Assembly (NCBI RefSeq): GCF_030014955.1 | Contig: NZ_JAGRPV010000001.1 | Coordinates: 3,720,001 to 3,784,000, forward strand | Source: Cohnella hashimotonis | Lineage (GTDB): Bacteria > Bacillota > Bacilli > Paenibacillales > Paenibacillaceae | Length of the DNA: 64,000 nucleotides | Direction: 5' to 3' | Shown: positions 42,533 through 53,153 of the stretch, piece by piece | Layout of the letters: each line of letters starts with the position of its first letter | How positions within the stretch are numbered: the stretch's first letter is position 1 | Notes under the pieces: model-generated | Seen by the model: only the letters and a program-made list of their open reading frames with translations | Told to the model about the DNA's origin: nothing | Database searches by the model: none | Made by a program: the position numbers and the translations under genes

Positions 42533-44146
42533 TTAAAGCTGGAACGGCCGCGGCCGGTAATCGAACGCTTGAGCCGGAACCGGAAGACCGTAGCTTCTCA
42601 GCTGCTGCGCTCTCGTGACGACGGCCGCTCCCTCCAGCAGGTTGCAAGCGATTTGGACAACCGTGCGGTTTTGCGGCTGTTCGAGGAAGGAGCCTGCCGC
42701 CCAGGCGTTGAACGAACCCATCGCCGGCCCGCACCAGATCTGGTAATCGAGCTTGCGCTCCTGCGTCCCGTCGATCGCCCAGCGGCTCGCCTTGCCCAGA
42801 TACCAGCGGAAAATCAAAGCCATCTTGTGCTTCGGATCGCGCGCCGCCCGCTCGAGCTGCCCCGGCTCGCGCTTTTCGAAAAACCGGGCGGTGTCCGCCC
42901 AGATTGAATCGAGCGGCGCCTGGAACACTTCCTTCTCCAGCTTCAGGCTCACGCTCTCCGGTATGTCCTCGATCCGGTTATAGCTGCGGTACAGGTCGAG
43001 CAGATGGAAGCCGCGGGCGCTGAATAAAGTGCCGCGCTTGAGCACCTGCACCTTGACGCCTTGCTCGAACATGTCGGCGGCCGGCGCCATGACGACGTCG
43101 GCCAGTCCCGCCGTGGCTAACATGGCGCGGCCCTCGTCCGACAAGCCCGACTCCACCGCCGATTGGTTGACGGAGCCGGTCATGACGTAGGCCGCGCCGA
43201 GCGCGAAGGCGGCAGCCACGGCCGCCGGCGTACCGAGCCCGCCCGAAGCGCCGACGCGAATCGGGGTTGCGTACTTGTATGCCTGCTGCAGATCGTCACG
43301 AAGACGCATAATGGCGGGGAACAGCGCCGTCAGCGGACGGTTGTCGGTATGTCCGCCGGAATCGGCTTCGACCGTAATGTCCTCGGCCAGCGGCACGTAG
43401 GCGGCCAGCCGCGCCTCCTCGGCAGTCAGCAGGCCTTGGCGGACGAGGTCCGCGAGCATTTTGTCCGGCGCCGGCGACATGAACGGACCGGCGACCTCGG
43501 GCCGCGAGATTTTCGCGAAGAGACGGTTGCGGCGGCGAATCGCGCCGGATGCGTCGAGCGCAAGTCCGCTGCAGGCGTAGCGGACGATGCTCGGCGTAAG
43601 CCCCATAAACGCGGAGGCCGACACCCGCGTGACGCCCCGGCGGAGATACAGATCGACGATTTGCGCCTCCATCGCCGGCTCGTTGGGCGTATGGATCAGA
43701 TTGATGCCCCAGGGCAGCCCTAACGGATCCAGCTCGCTTTGGATCACATCGAGATTTTCCTGGACGCGCCCAGGCGGAAGGCCCGCCGCGCCGAAAAAGC
43801 CGAGCATGCCGGCCTTCGCCATGGCGATGACCATCCGCGCGGTCGCGATGCCGTTCGCCATCTCGCCCGCGATGTAGGCAAAGCGCACCCCGTGCGCTTG
43901 CGCGAACGCGCCTCCGCCCAGCCACTCGGGATAGAGCGCGGGCAGCATCGCGGCGAGCGGATACTTCGCCGTCTCCGCGTCGCTAGCGGGCGCAACGCTC
44001 CCGCCGAGCCCTACGCCTAAAGCGCCGTTCTCGCCGTAACGGACGACGTAGGCCGGCTCGCGCACGCGAGCGGCCAGCTGCGCAAGCTCCTCTCCGGCAA
44101 AAGCCGGCCCCGTATCGCCGGGCATCCATTTAAGCGTTGTCTGCAT
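42533..44146 (-). CDS. pfaD: PfaD-type enoyl reductase
   Basis: A 537-residue FMN-dependent (2-nitropropane dioxygenase-like) barrel of the PfaD family, the trans-acting enoyl reductase of Pfa synthases. Diagnostic blocks are GINLIHTPNEPAMEAQIVDLY, best cited by its core LIHTPNEPAME, then SASAFMGLTPSIVRYACSG, VEADSGGHTDNRPL and RVGASGGLGTPAAVAAAFAL with TGSVNQ shortly after. It reduces the double bond of the growing acyl chain in selected cycles. It overlaps the preceding megasynthase gene by 17 nt and has GGAGG at proper distance. Confidence 0.93.
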   Translation of the reverse strand: MQTTLKWMPGDTGPAFAGEELAQLAARVREPAYVVRYGENGALGVGLGGSVAPASDAETAKYPLAAMLPALYPEWLGGGAFAQAHGVRFAYIAGEMANGIATARMVIAMAKAGMLGFFGAAGLPPGRVQENLDVIQSELDPLGLPWGINLIHTPNEPAMEAQIVDLYLRRGVTRVSASAFMGLTPSIVRYACSGLALDASGAIRRRNRLFAKISRPEVAGPFMSPAPDKMLADLVRQGLLTAEEARLAAYVPLAEDITVEADSGGHTDNRPLTALFPAIMRLRDDLQQAYKYATPIRVGASGGLGTPAAVAAAFALGAAYVMTGSVNQSAVESGLSDEGRAMLATAGLADVVMAPAADMFEQGVKVQVLKRGTLFSARGFHLLDLYRSYNRIEDIPESVSLKLEKEVFQAPLDSIWADTARFFEKREPGQLERAARDPKHKMALIFRWYLGKASRWAIDGTQERKLDYQIWCGPAMGSFNAWAAGSFLEQPQNRTVVQIACNLLEGAAVVTRAQQLRSYGLPVPAQAFDYRPRPFQL

Positions 44147-47100
44147 GCGTGTTTTTCCTCCGTTTCGTCACTTGCACCTTCGGCCCGGCTTGGCCGTACA
44201 ACCAACCTGCAATCGAAGCGAGCCATTGTCCTGCGGGATCGTCCCGAACGCGAAGCTTCCCTGCCGACACGCCTTGCAGCAATGCCGCGGCTTCATCGCT
44301 GCACGCCGAGAGGCGCGCAAGCGACGCCAGCAGCACCGCTTGCTCATAAGGCACATGCGCAAGCTCCGTCAGTAAGCGGATTTGCTCGATCAACGCCGGG
44401 TCGCCGCCGTTTGCGCCCGGCGCGTCGCCCTTCTGCGCAGGCGTTCTTCCCGTACCGTTTAGCGCCTCCAGAATCACCTGCTTGCGTGCCGGCAAGGGCA
44501 GCGCCCGCAGCTCATCCGGAAAGATCGGACGTCCGATATTGTAATGCTGCCTGCCATATCCGACGGGGAACTCCAGCCGCGTCTCCGATTCTTCAGTCGG
44601 CAAGCCGCCCGCGAACCGGACAGGCACGATCGGAAGGTTGCCCTGCAGCGCCAGGTCCGTCCAGATGCCGCTTACGACCGTAACCTCTTTATTCTCGGCC
44701 CGTGCGCGCGTCCCCTCGACATGCACGAGAATCGATTCGTTTCCTTCCGTCATGCGGACGGCCAGGTCCTTCAACGTTTGCAGCATCGCCATTTGGTCTT
44801 CGCGGTCGACATGAACGATCGGAATCGTGAACCGCGCATTCGGATTCGCGCCCAAATGCGCGAGCATCCGGCCGATCCACGAGTCGCGGTGCTCCTTCTT
44901 GGCGATCGCCGCCACGGGACTTTGCGTCAGCCCTTCCGCCAGGCAAGCGAACAGCAGCGATTCTACGGCCGTCTGATGGTTCGCGAGATACAACACCGGT
45001 CCCCGGCTCGCTTGCGCGAACCGTACGGGATCTTCGACGACGAACCGGCCGACAAAGCTTGCGATCAGCGCCCGGTACAGGTCTTCGCCGAGCCAGGGGC
45101 CGCTGCCGAGCTTCCGCCTCCAGTAGCCCATCGCCCGCTCGATATCCCGGGCAGGCGCTTGAGAGGCGACCCGGATTTCCCGATCCTTTTCCTCCACCGC
45201 GATGGGATGGCGTTCATATGGATATACGGCGCTAACGGCGGAGATTGCGTTCTCGTCCACGTTTACGGTCGAAGGATGAACGCCGGCGATAAGTCCCACG
45301 TGGTCTTTGATTGCCACGAGCCGCGTCTGCTCCTTATAGCTCACCGAAGCGTCAATGCCGTATACGGCCGCCACCGTGCCCGCGAGCCAGTCCGATCCCC
45401 GCACCTCGGCCTCGGTCAGCTTTGTGACGCCCCCCTCGCTACGGGACAGCGCTATATTTTCCACATAAACCCGTTCTTGTAAAAATGCTTTCCGGCTCCG
45501 GCCGTCGCCGCGTCCGATCCGTCCCTTGGGCATCAGCACCTCGACGAGCCGCAGCTCCGCCCATAGCCGTTCGCCCCGATAGAGGCGGATCCGGAAAGCC
45601 GGGAAACGCGCGTCTCCTTCGAAGCCGTCGAAGCGAACCTCGCAGCGGACTTCGCCGTCGGTCGGCGTATCTCCGTAAAACCGGCATGCCGTCATCCGGT
45701 ACGGATAAGCGACCAGATCGTCCCCAATCTCGGGCGCCCACAAGGTCAGCTCGTCATGCGGAATCGCGTGGGTCGCTCCGTCGAGCAGAAGCGGATTGAG
45801 GCACCCGATCGGAACGGACGCCGCACCGGCACCGGCTCGGTTTCCCTCCGCCGACAGGAGGGCGAAAGCCCCGTTCGTGCCGCGTACGATCGCGCTCGCG
45901 ATTTGAAAGGCAGGTCCGTGGAATACCCGTCCGGATTCGTACGGATCGGCGACAGGCTTCGGCGCTTTAAGCGGCTCCAAAGGCCGGGAAGCCGCTTCGT
46001 CCGCAGCCGGATAGCGATCTGCCAGCTCGTACCGGCCTGACGCGATTTCCTCGAACCGGGACAACCGGGAATCCGGCGCATCCCGCCAGGCGTACAGCGT
46101 TACGTCGTAAAAGACGCTATTTTCGCGCGCATCCCGGTTCTCCGCCCGGCGCACTTCCGTTCGCAGCAGGCGGGGCCGGTCGAAGATGAGCCATCGCTTG
46201 AACTGCACGTCCGCCGCGCCTGCAAGGAAGCGATTCGGCTCGCGATTGCGCGCGGCCGTCGCCATGGCGTCCAGAATAAAGGTCGAAGGCATCGCCGGCG
46301 CGGTATACGTCGGGCAATGATCCCGAATCCACGGCTGCGCCTCCGGGTCGAACAGCGTTTCTACGACGACGAAATCCGTTTGCTCGCCGTTCGTCTCCTG
46401 CGCCGCCGCGCCGGTTCCGCCGTCGTCCACCAGCCGCATGCCCATGAGCGGAACATAGTAAATTTGCAGACCGTCCACCCAAAGCGACGCTTCGGCCTTC
46501 ACATAGACGCCCCGCTCGTCGCGGCCCGTCTCCAGCACGTCGAGGTCCACGACAATCCTTTCCTTCTGGGGCGTCACCTGGCCTCTGTACTTCCAGACGA
46601 TCTCCATGCCTGTGCCGAGCGCTTCAAAGCGCGGCTGCTTCATGCCAAGGTCCATGCCCTCCCGGAGCATATGGAACTGCAGCAGCTGAACCATCGCTTC
46701 GACGCCCAGGGAGCCCGGCTGCACCGGGTCCTGGTAGAAGTGCGCCTTGAAAAACCAATCGCCCGCATCGACCTTTTTCTCCGCTCTCGACCGGCCCAGG
46801 CCATGCTTGCCGCCTCGGCTCCAGTGGCCGGTCACGCGATCGATCATCAGCAGCTTGCCGCTCGCCAGACGCGCCCGCTGACTTTGGGGGCCGGCGTGGA
46901 ATACGGCTGCGTCGCCGCGCAGATCCACCTCGAAGCCCGACGGCTCCTGCATTCGCGCAAGTTCGGCCTCTCCCGCGCCGAGACCGACCTGATTGGACAA
47001 GTCCTCAAGCGTGAAGTGGCCGAATACGGTCGACATGGTGAACACCGGCGCATCGGGCGCGTCCGCCAGGAAACAGTCCACCTGGAACGATTCGATATAC

Positions 47101-50100
47101 GTATGGCCCATCCGCGACAGGCTCGTCAGGCTCACCCTTGTCCGCAGCGTGCCGGCGTCGGGGAGCACCTCGCGATGCATGGTCGCTTTGCCGTCCAGAT
47201 TGCGGAAATAGGCGTCCCGCTCCGGCGATTCGGGAATGCCCAGATAAGACACCAGCCACCCGCAAGGCTGCAGCGCAGCCTCCAGCAGCACGCAGAAGGG
47301 CATCGTGCGGGAACCGTTTTCGGCAAAATACCACGCGTCCGGCGGGACGTCGTATTCGGCCACGATGACCGTGCCGGTCTTGGGCACGCCGAGCTGTCCG
47401 CCGGCCTCCGTCACGCGCGTCATGAAATGATAGGGCGGCCCCGGCAAACGGGGCACATGCTTGCCCTCGTCGTAAACGGCGTACCGGCTGCCGAACGCAT
47501 GCGACGGCTTGCCGAAGGCGCAGGCGAGCAATGAGTAATAATCGAACGTGACGCCGCCTGACGTGGCTGCCCGCGGGTCGTTGCGAGTGCCGTCCGCCAG
47601 ATGCCGAAGCTCGGTGTGCAGCGGAAAATCGGACACCAGCCGCACTGCAAGCCGGCTGCAGTGGAACGCCTTGCGTCCGTCCACCGTCAGCAGCACGTCT
47701 GCAATGACCGTCGGTTCAGGACCGTCCATGACCTCCTGGACGAACACCTCGTACACGAGGCTGCGGGATTCGGGCGTGACCTGGCCGCGGCAGATCATTT
47801 TGTACGGCAGCTCCGGCACCGGCTCGAAGCGCCAGCCGTCCTTGCGCAGCGTATAGCCGAGGCCTGCCAGATAGAAGGACATCGCCTGCACGCAGCCTTC
47901 GAGCATGAGCGTGCCCGGCATCGCCGGGTCGTTCTTGAAGTGCCCGGCAAAAAACCATTCGTCCCCGCTTAAGGCCGTCTCCGCACGGAGGTAGCCGCGG
48001 CGAAGCGGCCCGCCGCCTTGCTCGAACGCCGTCACCTCGCCGAGCAGCAGCATGCGGCCGCTCTGGATCGAAGGCGAGCAGGTATGCGTCTGCGCGAACG
48101 CAAAGCCTTCGCCGAAGCAGCCGTACAGGTCGCCGGCCGCGAAGGCGCGCACTTCTTCCGGCGTATATCGCGTTTTGACTTTACTTACGCGGGGCGCGTC
48201 AAGCCGCGCTTCCCGCCCGATTTCTACTTTGGCCGGATCCCAGATGACCCCCGCAGAATCGCGCAGTTCTTCTTTTGTGAAAAAGCCCGCCTGCCCCTGA
48301 CGCATCGTCATCCTTCGGCGCCCTTGGCCGTCCGTGCAGTCGTAATTAAAAAAGAAAAGCCGGATATCCCCGTGCTTGGCATGCGAATCGACGCGAATGT
48401 CGTAGCTCAGCGTTTCGCCCGGCGCAGGGAGCGAGCCGTGGAACGTCAACTCGCAGCCGAGCAGCCGGTATGCGCGTTCTCCCCGGTTTAACATGTCGAT
48501 GCCGAGCCATGAGATGAGCAGCAAATCCGCCTGCCCCGATTCGATCATGATGCCGAAGGGCATGCGCCCCTTGTGCAGGTACCAGGAATCGCTTTGCACG
48601 TCGGTTTCGGTTCGAATGGTGCCCCGGCCCATCGAGAGCGGCTCCCCCGAGAGCGCGACGACCCGGTCCGCGAGCAGCAGCGGCGGTTCCGGCATGCGCA
48701 CCTGCACCGCATAGCCGTCCTGCCCGGCGAAGCCGGGACCGAAGACGTCGGATATGCGCCCGGACGCCAAAATTTCGAGCTGCTCGCGGGTGAAACGGAT
48801 GGGCTGCGCTTCTGCGGACGGAGCCTCTGCGGACGGGGCCTCTGCGGACAGCGCCTCCGGGAGGTGCGACGCCGGCGCGTGCGCAGACGACGCGGCAGGA
48901 TGGGCCGGTTTGGCAGGCGTTTGCGCGGATGAAGCGGCAGGATGGGCCGATTCGGCAGGCGCTTGCCCGAAGAAACCGGACGGTGTCGCCGCGGCAGCTG
49001 TCGCAGGTATCGCAATCATGGATGCAGGCGCATCCGTCAGCGACGCAGGCGTGCCGCGCGCCGGCTGCGGGCTGCTGTTATTCAGCAGTTGCATCAGCCG
49101 AAGCTGCATGCCGTTCTGCAGCAGGATGTATTGACGATGCGCGGACGCCATTCTGGCGTAATCCCCGGCGGGCGCGGGAATCGCGGTCGCAGCTGCCGGC
49201 TTAACGGCAGGCGCGAGAATCGCAGCCGCAGTTGCCGCCCCTACGGCAGGGGTTTCAGGCATCGCCGCCGGCGCCGTTTCGTGAATGATTTTCAATGGCT
49301 TAACCTCTTCCTGTCCGATTGCATGTCCCACATCCGGCATTATTGTCACTATATTCGGCAGGACAACCGGCGGAAGATGCGCAGAGAACGTCATGGCGGC
49401 GGTTTTCCCGTTCCTGCTCCGGTCCATGCTCCGTTCGGCCAACCGCGATTGCAGCCGCTCGATATTTACATCGACGCCGTGCGCGAACAGGCGCGCAGCC
49501 GCCGTCGTCGCCTGCTCCAGCGAATCGGCGCCGGGCTGATCCAGCCCGATGCACAGATGCTCGCGGCCCGCCAATATTCGGCCGATCCAGTCCGAGCATA
49601 GACTGCGGGGACCGTGCTCGACGAATACGCGCACGCCGTCTTCCCAAGCCTTCAGAATCGTTTTCGGAAAGTCGACGATGCCGGTCGCCATCTCCAGAAG
49701 CGCATCGGCCGCCCGGTCGGCGTCCGGCTCGTAGTGCGTCGCCGACACGCCCGAATAGAAACGCACGCCGGGCACCGGCCATGTCGGGCGACGGTGAATC
49801 TCCCGCCAGAGCGGCGCGATGACCGCCAGCTCCGGGCAATGCACGACCATGTCGTAGCCGAGCGGATAGGCAGGCGCCGGCCTCAGCTTGTCCAGCACGC
49901 GTCGGCAGGCGGCCGGCTCGCCGCCGATGATGCAATCTTCCGGCGCGTTGTGCATCGTAAGCCGGACGCGCGCCTCAGACGCAATCGCTTCGCGAATGGC
50001 GTCAGGCGATGCCATTACGCGCCAATTCTCCCATTCCGGCCGCGTCTCCCCCCATGCCTCCTGCAGAACGCGGTAGGTTCCGGCGAGCTCGCGGCTATAG

Positions 50101-53100
50101 ATTCCGTGCTTCTGCAAGTCGCGGAATAATCCGTCCAGATTGTCCCAGGCGCCCATCGCCGCCAGCGCGTTCGTCTCTCCCGAAGACAGTCCGATGGCGG
50201 CCTGCGGTCTCAGCCCGAGCCACTGCTGCGTGAACGCCGCATGAATTTGCGTCAAATAGGAAGCTCCGCCAAGCATGGCGAGCGGGTCGGGCGCCCGGTC
50301 GGCCTGCTCCCCATAGACCCAGCCGGCAGCCTCGGCCGCCGTACGGAACCGGCCCTGGATCGCGACGCCCAATTCGGGAATCGCCGCCAGCAGCCCGCTC
50401 CCCATGCCCCCGTAAGCGGACGCCGCGCCCGAGAATACGAATGCAAGCTCGCCTCCCACGGGCGTCTCCGCGTAATGGATGCCCGGCCCCGCTCGAAACG
50501 GTCCGGATCCGGGAGCCGCGATCAGCCGCTCAAGCTCCCGCGCAGCCGATTCTCTTGCTGCCGACAGCTCCATGTCTCCGCGCGCGACGATCGCCAGACG
50601 AACGGCGCCTTGCGCCGATTCCGTTCCGTCGCGAAGCGATTGCAGCAGCGACCGGCGGTCATCGGCTGCATACGCATGCAGCATTGGCGCAAGGGAACCG
50701 CGAGGCACGAGCGGAGCGCAGCCGTCTCCTTCCGCAAGGAACACGGAGCCCGACGCGCCGCCGAACGCATGGACATCTACCCGTACGGTGCGTCCCTCAT
50801 CTCCTCGCAGCCAAGGGCGCGGTCCTCGCCTGCTTCCGTACGGCAGCAAGCCGTGGTGCAGGGCAAGCGCGCCTGCCGCCACGTGCAGCAGCCCGGAAGC
50901 CGCGTGCGAATGGCCGAAGCGCGATGCAAGACTCACCGCGTCCCCGTCATCCGAACCAAGCAAAAGCCCCGGCTTCGCGGCGCCGCCGCCAGCTGCGGGC
51001 AGCACGGCATAGACCGTGTTGCCGTCGCGCCGGGCATCGTCCAGCCGCTTGACCGCCAACGCGACCGAAGCATCGCCCGGCCGCTGTTTTCCGCCCTCAA
51101 GCATGGCCGCAGCCGCTGCCCGGTGCACACTTTCGCAGCTGAGATCGACAGCCCCGACCAGGGCCGCGTCCAGCTCGCCGCTTCTTAAGGCGCGGGAAGC
51201 CAGCTCGAGCGCCGTAATTCCCGACAGCTCTTCGCTGGATACGGTAAAGCCCGGACCGGAAATTTTGAAATGCTTGTTCAGCCGGTTGGCGGGCACATTC
51301 GGCAGCAGTCCGACGACAGTAGAGGATTCCAAAGGTCCGTAGAAAGCATTTTGCAACGAGGCGACGTCAGCCCCCGACACCTGAAACCCGGACAGTGCCG
51401 CCCGCTTGCCGGCCCACTCCCCGATTCGCACCCGCGCGATATGCCGGGAGATCTCGGCATCGCACTGCATGCCGACGTATACGCCGACGCGGTCGCCCGT
51501 CAATCCGCCCGCTTCCGCCGCTGCATCGGCCGCCGTCCGCAGCAGCGTCACCTGCTGCGGCAACGCCTGCTTCAGGTCGACGGGCGGCACCGAAATGTCC
51601 TGCAAGTCGAGCGAGATGTCGCCGGAGCGGAAAGCCTCCGTTCCTTTTTGTCCGCGATCGCGATCGTCCGCCCCGAATAAGGCTGCCGCCCATTCCAAGG
51701 CTGTCCTGCTGCTGCCCGCGCTTACGCCGATGCCGACGATGGCCAGGTCAGCCTCCATGGGGCTTGCAGCTTCTTTTTCACGGGCGCGCTTCGTCGTCGC
51801 CGCTCTGCCTCCGGGCTCGTAACGTTCCACGATCAAGTGCGCATTGTTGCCTCCGAAGCCGAAGCCGCTCAGCGCCGCCCGCCGCGGGGCTTCCGACTGC
51901 CAAGTCTCTCCCGGCTGCGGCAGCCGAAAGGGCGTACCCTCCAGCAGCTTAACGGGTTCCTCCGTATGCAAGTGCAGGGTGGCGGGGTAGACGCCCTCCT
52001 CCATCGCGCGGAGCAGCTTCATCAAGCCCGCCATGCCCGCCGCCGTCACCGGGTGTCCGATATTGCCTTTGATCGAACCGATCGGAATGCCGCTTCGTCC
52101 GGCAAACACTTCGCTCATGCTCTGAATTTCTACCGCATCGCCAAGCGGCGTGCCGGTCGCATGGCATTCGATCAGCGATATGTCCTGCGGCTCGAGACCC
52201 GACATGGCATAAGCCTGGCGCATCGCGCGAATTTGGCCGTCCCTGGCAGGAGCGAGCATGCCGCCCTGCCCGCCGTCGTTCGAGAGACCGATGCCCCGAA
52301 TGACTCCAAGAATACGGTCGCCTGCCTGCTCGGCATCGGCCAATCGCTTCAGGGCGATGAAGCCGCTGCCCTCGGAAGGCACAAGACCGTCCGCTTCCGG
52401 ATGGAAGGGCCTGCTCTGTCCGCTCCGGCTAATCGCCTTCAGCGCACGAAAGCCCGTATGCAGAAATAACGCGTCCGTTCCGTTCACGGCGCCCGCGAGC
52501 ATCAGGTCCGCGCTGCCGTCATGCAGCCGGTCGCAGGCAAGCTTGATCGCATAAAGCGACGAAGCGCAGGCCGCATCGAGGCAGAACGCGCCGGCGCCGA
52601 GGCCGAACGCCTGCGCAAGAAAATGCGCGGGATAGCCGGACATGAACCGGTTGACCGCATCCGGCGGTTCGCCGATCTCCTGCGCGAAAAGCGGCCTCGA
52701 AGCCTCCTCTTGCTGCGCCTGCAGCCATACATGCTCCGCATACCGCGACATCGATTCGGTCGGCAGCGAGAGATTGCCGATGACCGCGCCTGTCCTTTTA
52801 TGTTTGCCGGGGCCGGCCGCCGGATCGGGGAGCGCCTGCGCGGCCGCATGAAGCATCCATTGGACCATCCGGTCCATTGCGCCGATCCGCTCCGCATCGA
52901 CCTGTAGACCAAGCCGATCCCATTCCGCCCGGAAGCCGTTGATGTAGCCGCCGCGTGTCGACCACTCGGTCGCGTCCGAGCCGCGCCGGGAGGCTGCGCG
53001 GGACAGACGCCATCGGCCTTCTTCAGGCTCCGTCAGCGTCTCCCGCCGCTCGGCGACGATGCGCCATAATTCCTCCGGGTTCGCCGCGCCGGGGAACACG

Positions 53101-53138
53101 CAGCCCTGCCCGACGATCGCAATCGGCTCGAATCTCAT
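44130..53138 (-). CDS. pfaC: Pfa-type lipid megasynthase: KS-CLF-AT-DH array-AGPAT
   Basis: A 3002-residue multi-enzyme. KS, about 1-445, with C191 in DAACASS, H326 in ECHATGT and H362 in KGNIGH. CLF-type second KS, about 462-800, where the Cys position is Glu637 (SSEELSG). AT, about 895-1230, with S986 in GLSSGE and H1100. An Ala/Pro linker follows to about 1445. Hot-dog FabA-like DH domains form two pairs, about 1450-1845 (H1733 in GHFKNDPAMPG) and 1870-2240 (H2133 in AHFYQDPVQPG). A PKS-type DH, about 2255-2540, has H2274 and D2453. The C-terminal PlsC/AGPAT domain, about 2680-2900, has H2721 in NHQTAVES, EGTR at 2808-2811 and PIVPVRF. This matches myxobacterial Pfa3, which joins the chain to a lipid backbone. 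Confidence 0.9.
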   Translation of the reverse strand: MRFEPIAIVGQGCVFPGAANPEELWRIVAERRETLTEPEEGRWRLSRAASRRGSDATEWSTRGGYINGFRAEWDRLGLQVDAERIGAMDRMVQWMLHAAAQALPDPAAGPGKHKRTGAVIGNLSLPTESMSRYAEHVWLQAQQEEASRPLFAQEIGEPPDAVNRFMSGYPAHFLAQAFGLGAGAFCLDAACASSLYAIKLACDRLHDGSADLMLAGAVNGTDALFLHTGFRALKAISRSGQSRPFHPEADGLVPSEGSGFIALKRLADAEQAGDRILGVIRGIGLSNDGGQGGMLAPARDGQIRAMRQAYAMSGLEPQDISLIECHATGTPLGDAVEIQSMSEVFAGRSGIPIGSIKGNIGHPVTAAGMAGLMKLLRAMEEGVYPATLHLHTEEPVKLLEGTPFRLPQPGETWQSEAPRRAALSGFGFGGNNAHLIVERYEPGGRAATTKRAREKEAASPMEADLAIVGIGVSAGSSRTALEWAAALFGADDRDRGQKGTEAFRSGDISLDLQDISVPPVDLKQALPQQVTLLRTAADAAAEAGGLTGDRVGVYVGMQCDAEISRHIARVRIGEWAGKRAALSGFQVSGADVASLQNAFYGPLESSTVVGLLPNVPANRLNKHFKISGPGFTVSSEELSGITALELASRALRSGELDAALVGAVDLSCESVHRAAAAAMLEGGKQRPGDASVALAVKRLDDARRDGNTVYAVLPAAGGGAAKPGLLLGSDDGDAVSLASRFGHSHAASGLLHVAAGALALHHGLLPYGSRRGPRPWLRGDEGRTVRVDVHAFGGASGSVFLAEGDGCAPLVPRGSLAPMLHAYAADDRRSLLQSLRDGTESAQGAVRLAIVARGDMELSAARESAARELERLIAAPGSGPFRAGPGIHYAETPVGGELAFVFSGAASAYGGMGSGLLAAIPELGVAIQGRFRTAAEAAGWVYGEQADRAPDPLAMLGGASYLTQIHAAFTQQWLGLRPQAAIGLSSGETNALAAMGAWDNLDGLFRDLQKHGIYSRELAGTYRVLQEAWGETRPEWENWRVMASPDAIREAIASEARVRLTMHNAPEDCIIGGEPAACRRVLDKLRPAPAYPLGYDMVVHCPELAVIAPLWREIHRRPTWPVPGVRFYSGVSATHYEPDADRAADALLEMATGIVDFPKTILKAWEDGVRVFVEHGPRSLCSDWIGRILAGREHLCIGLDQPGADSLEQATTAAARLFAHGVDVNIERLQSRLAERSMDRSRNGKTAAMTFSAHLPPVVLPNIVTIMPDVGHAIGQEEVKPLKIIHETAPAAMPETPAVGAATAAAILAPAVKPAAATAIPAPAGDYARMASAHRQYILLQNGMQLRLMQLLNNSSPQPARGTPASLTDAPASMIAIPATAAAATPSGFFGQAPAESAHPAASSAQTPAKPAHPAASSAHAPASHLPEALSAEAPSAEAPSAEAQPIRFTREQLEILASGRISDVFGPGFAGQDGYAVQVRMPEPPLLLADRVVALSGEPLSMGRGTIRTETDVQSDSWYLHKGRMPFGIMIESGQADLLLISWLGIDMLNRGERAYRLLGCELTFHGSLPAPGETLSYDIRVDSHAKHGDIRLFFFNYDCTDGQGRRRMTMRQGQAGFFTKEELRDSAGVIWDPAKVEIGREARLDAPRVSKVKTRYTPEEVRAFAAGDLYGCFGEGFAFAQTHTCSPSIQSGRMLLLGEVTAFEQGGGPLRRGYLRAETALSGDEWFFAGHFKNDPAMPGTLMLEGCVQAMSFYLAGLGYTLRKDGWRFEPVPELPYKMICRGQVTPESRSLVYEVFVQEVMDGPEPTVIADVLLTVDGRKAFHCSRLAVRLVSDFPLHTELRHLADGTRNDPRAATSGGVTFDYYSLLACAFGKPSHAFGSRYAVYDEGKHVPRLPGPPYHFMTRVTEAGGQLGVPKTGTVIVAEYDVPPDAWYFAENGSRTMPFCVLLEAALQPCGWLVSYLGIPESPERDAYFRNLDGKATMHREVLPDAGTLRTRVSLTSLSRMGHTYIESFQVDCFLADAPDAPVFTMSTVFGHFTLEDLSNQVGLGAGEAELARMQEPSGFEVDLRGDAAVFHAGPQSQRARLASGKLLMIDRVTGHWSRGGKHGLGRSRAEKKVDAGDWFFKAHFYQDPVQPGSLGVEAMVQLLQFHMLREGMDLGMKQPRFEALGTGMEIVWKYRGQVTPQKERIVVDLDVLETGRDERGVYVKAEASLWVDGLQIYYVPLMGMRLVDDGGTGAAAQETNGEQTDFVVVETLFDPEAQPWIRDHCPTYTAPAMPSTFILDAMATAARNREPNRFLAGAADVQFKRWLIFDRPRLLRTEVRRAENRDARENSVFYDVTLYAWRDAPDSRLSRFEEIASGRYELADRYPAADEAASRPLEPLKAPKPVADPYESGRVFHGPAFQIASAIVRGTNGAFALLSAEGNRAGAGAASVPIGCLNPLLLDGATHAIPHDELTLWAPEIGDDLVAYPYRMTACRFYGDTPTDGEVRCEVRFDGFEGDARFPAFRIRLYRGERLWAELRLVEVLMPKGRIGRGDGRSRKAFLQERVYVENIALSRSEGGVTKLTEAEVRGSDWLAGTVAAVYGIDASVSYKEQTRLVAIKDHVGLIAGVHPSTVNVDENAISAVSAVYPYERHPIAVEEKDREIRVASQAPARDIERAMGYWRRKLGSGPWLGEDLYRALIASFVGRFVVEDPVRFAQASRGPVLYLANHQTAVESLLFACLAEGLTQSPVAAIAKKEHRDSWIGRMLAHLGANPNARFTIPIVHVDREDQMAMLQTLKDLAVRMTEGNESILVHVEGTRARAENKEVTVVSGIWTDLALQGNLPIVPVRFAGGLPTEESETRLEFPVGYGRQHYNIGRPIFPDELRALPLPARKQVILEALNGTGRTPAQKGDAPGANGGDPALIEQIRLLTELAHVPYEQAVLLASLARLSACSDEAAALLQGVSAGKLRVRDDPAGQWLASIAGWLYGQAGPKVQVTKRRKNTHADNA

Positions 53139-53153
53139 GCTGCAATCTTCCTC

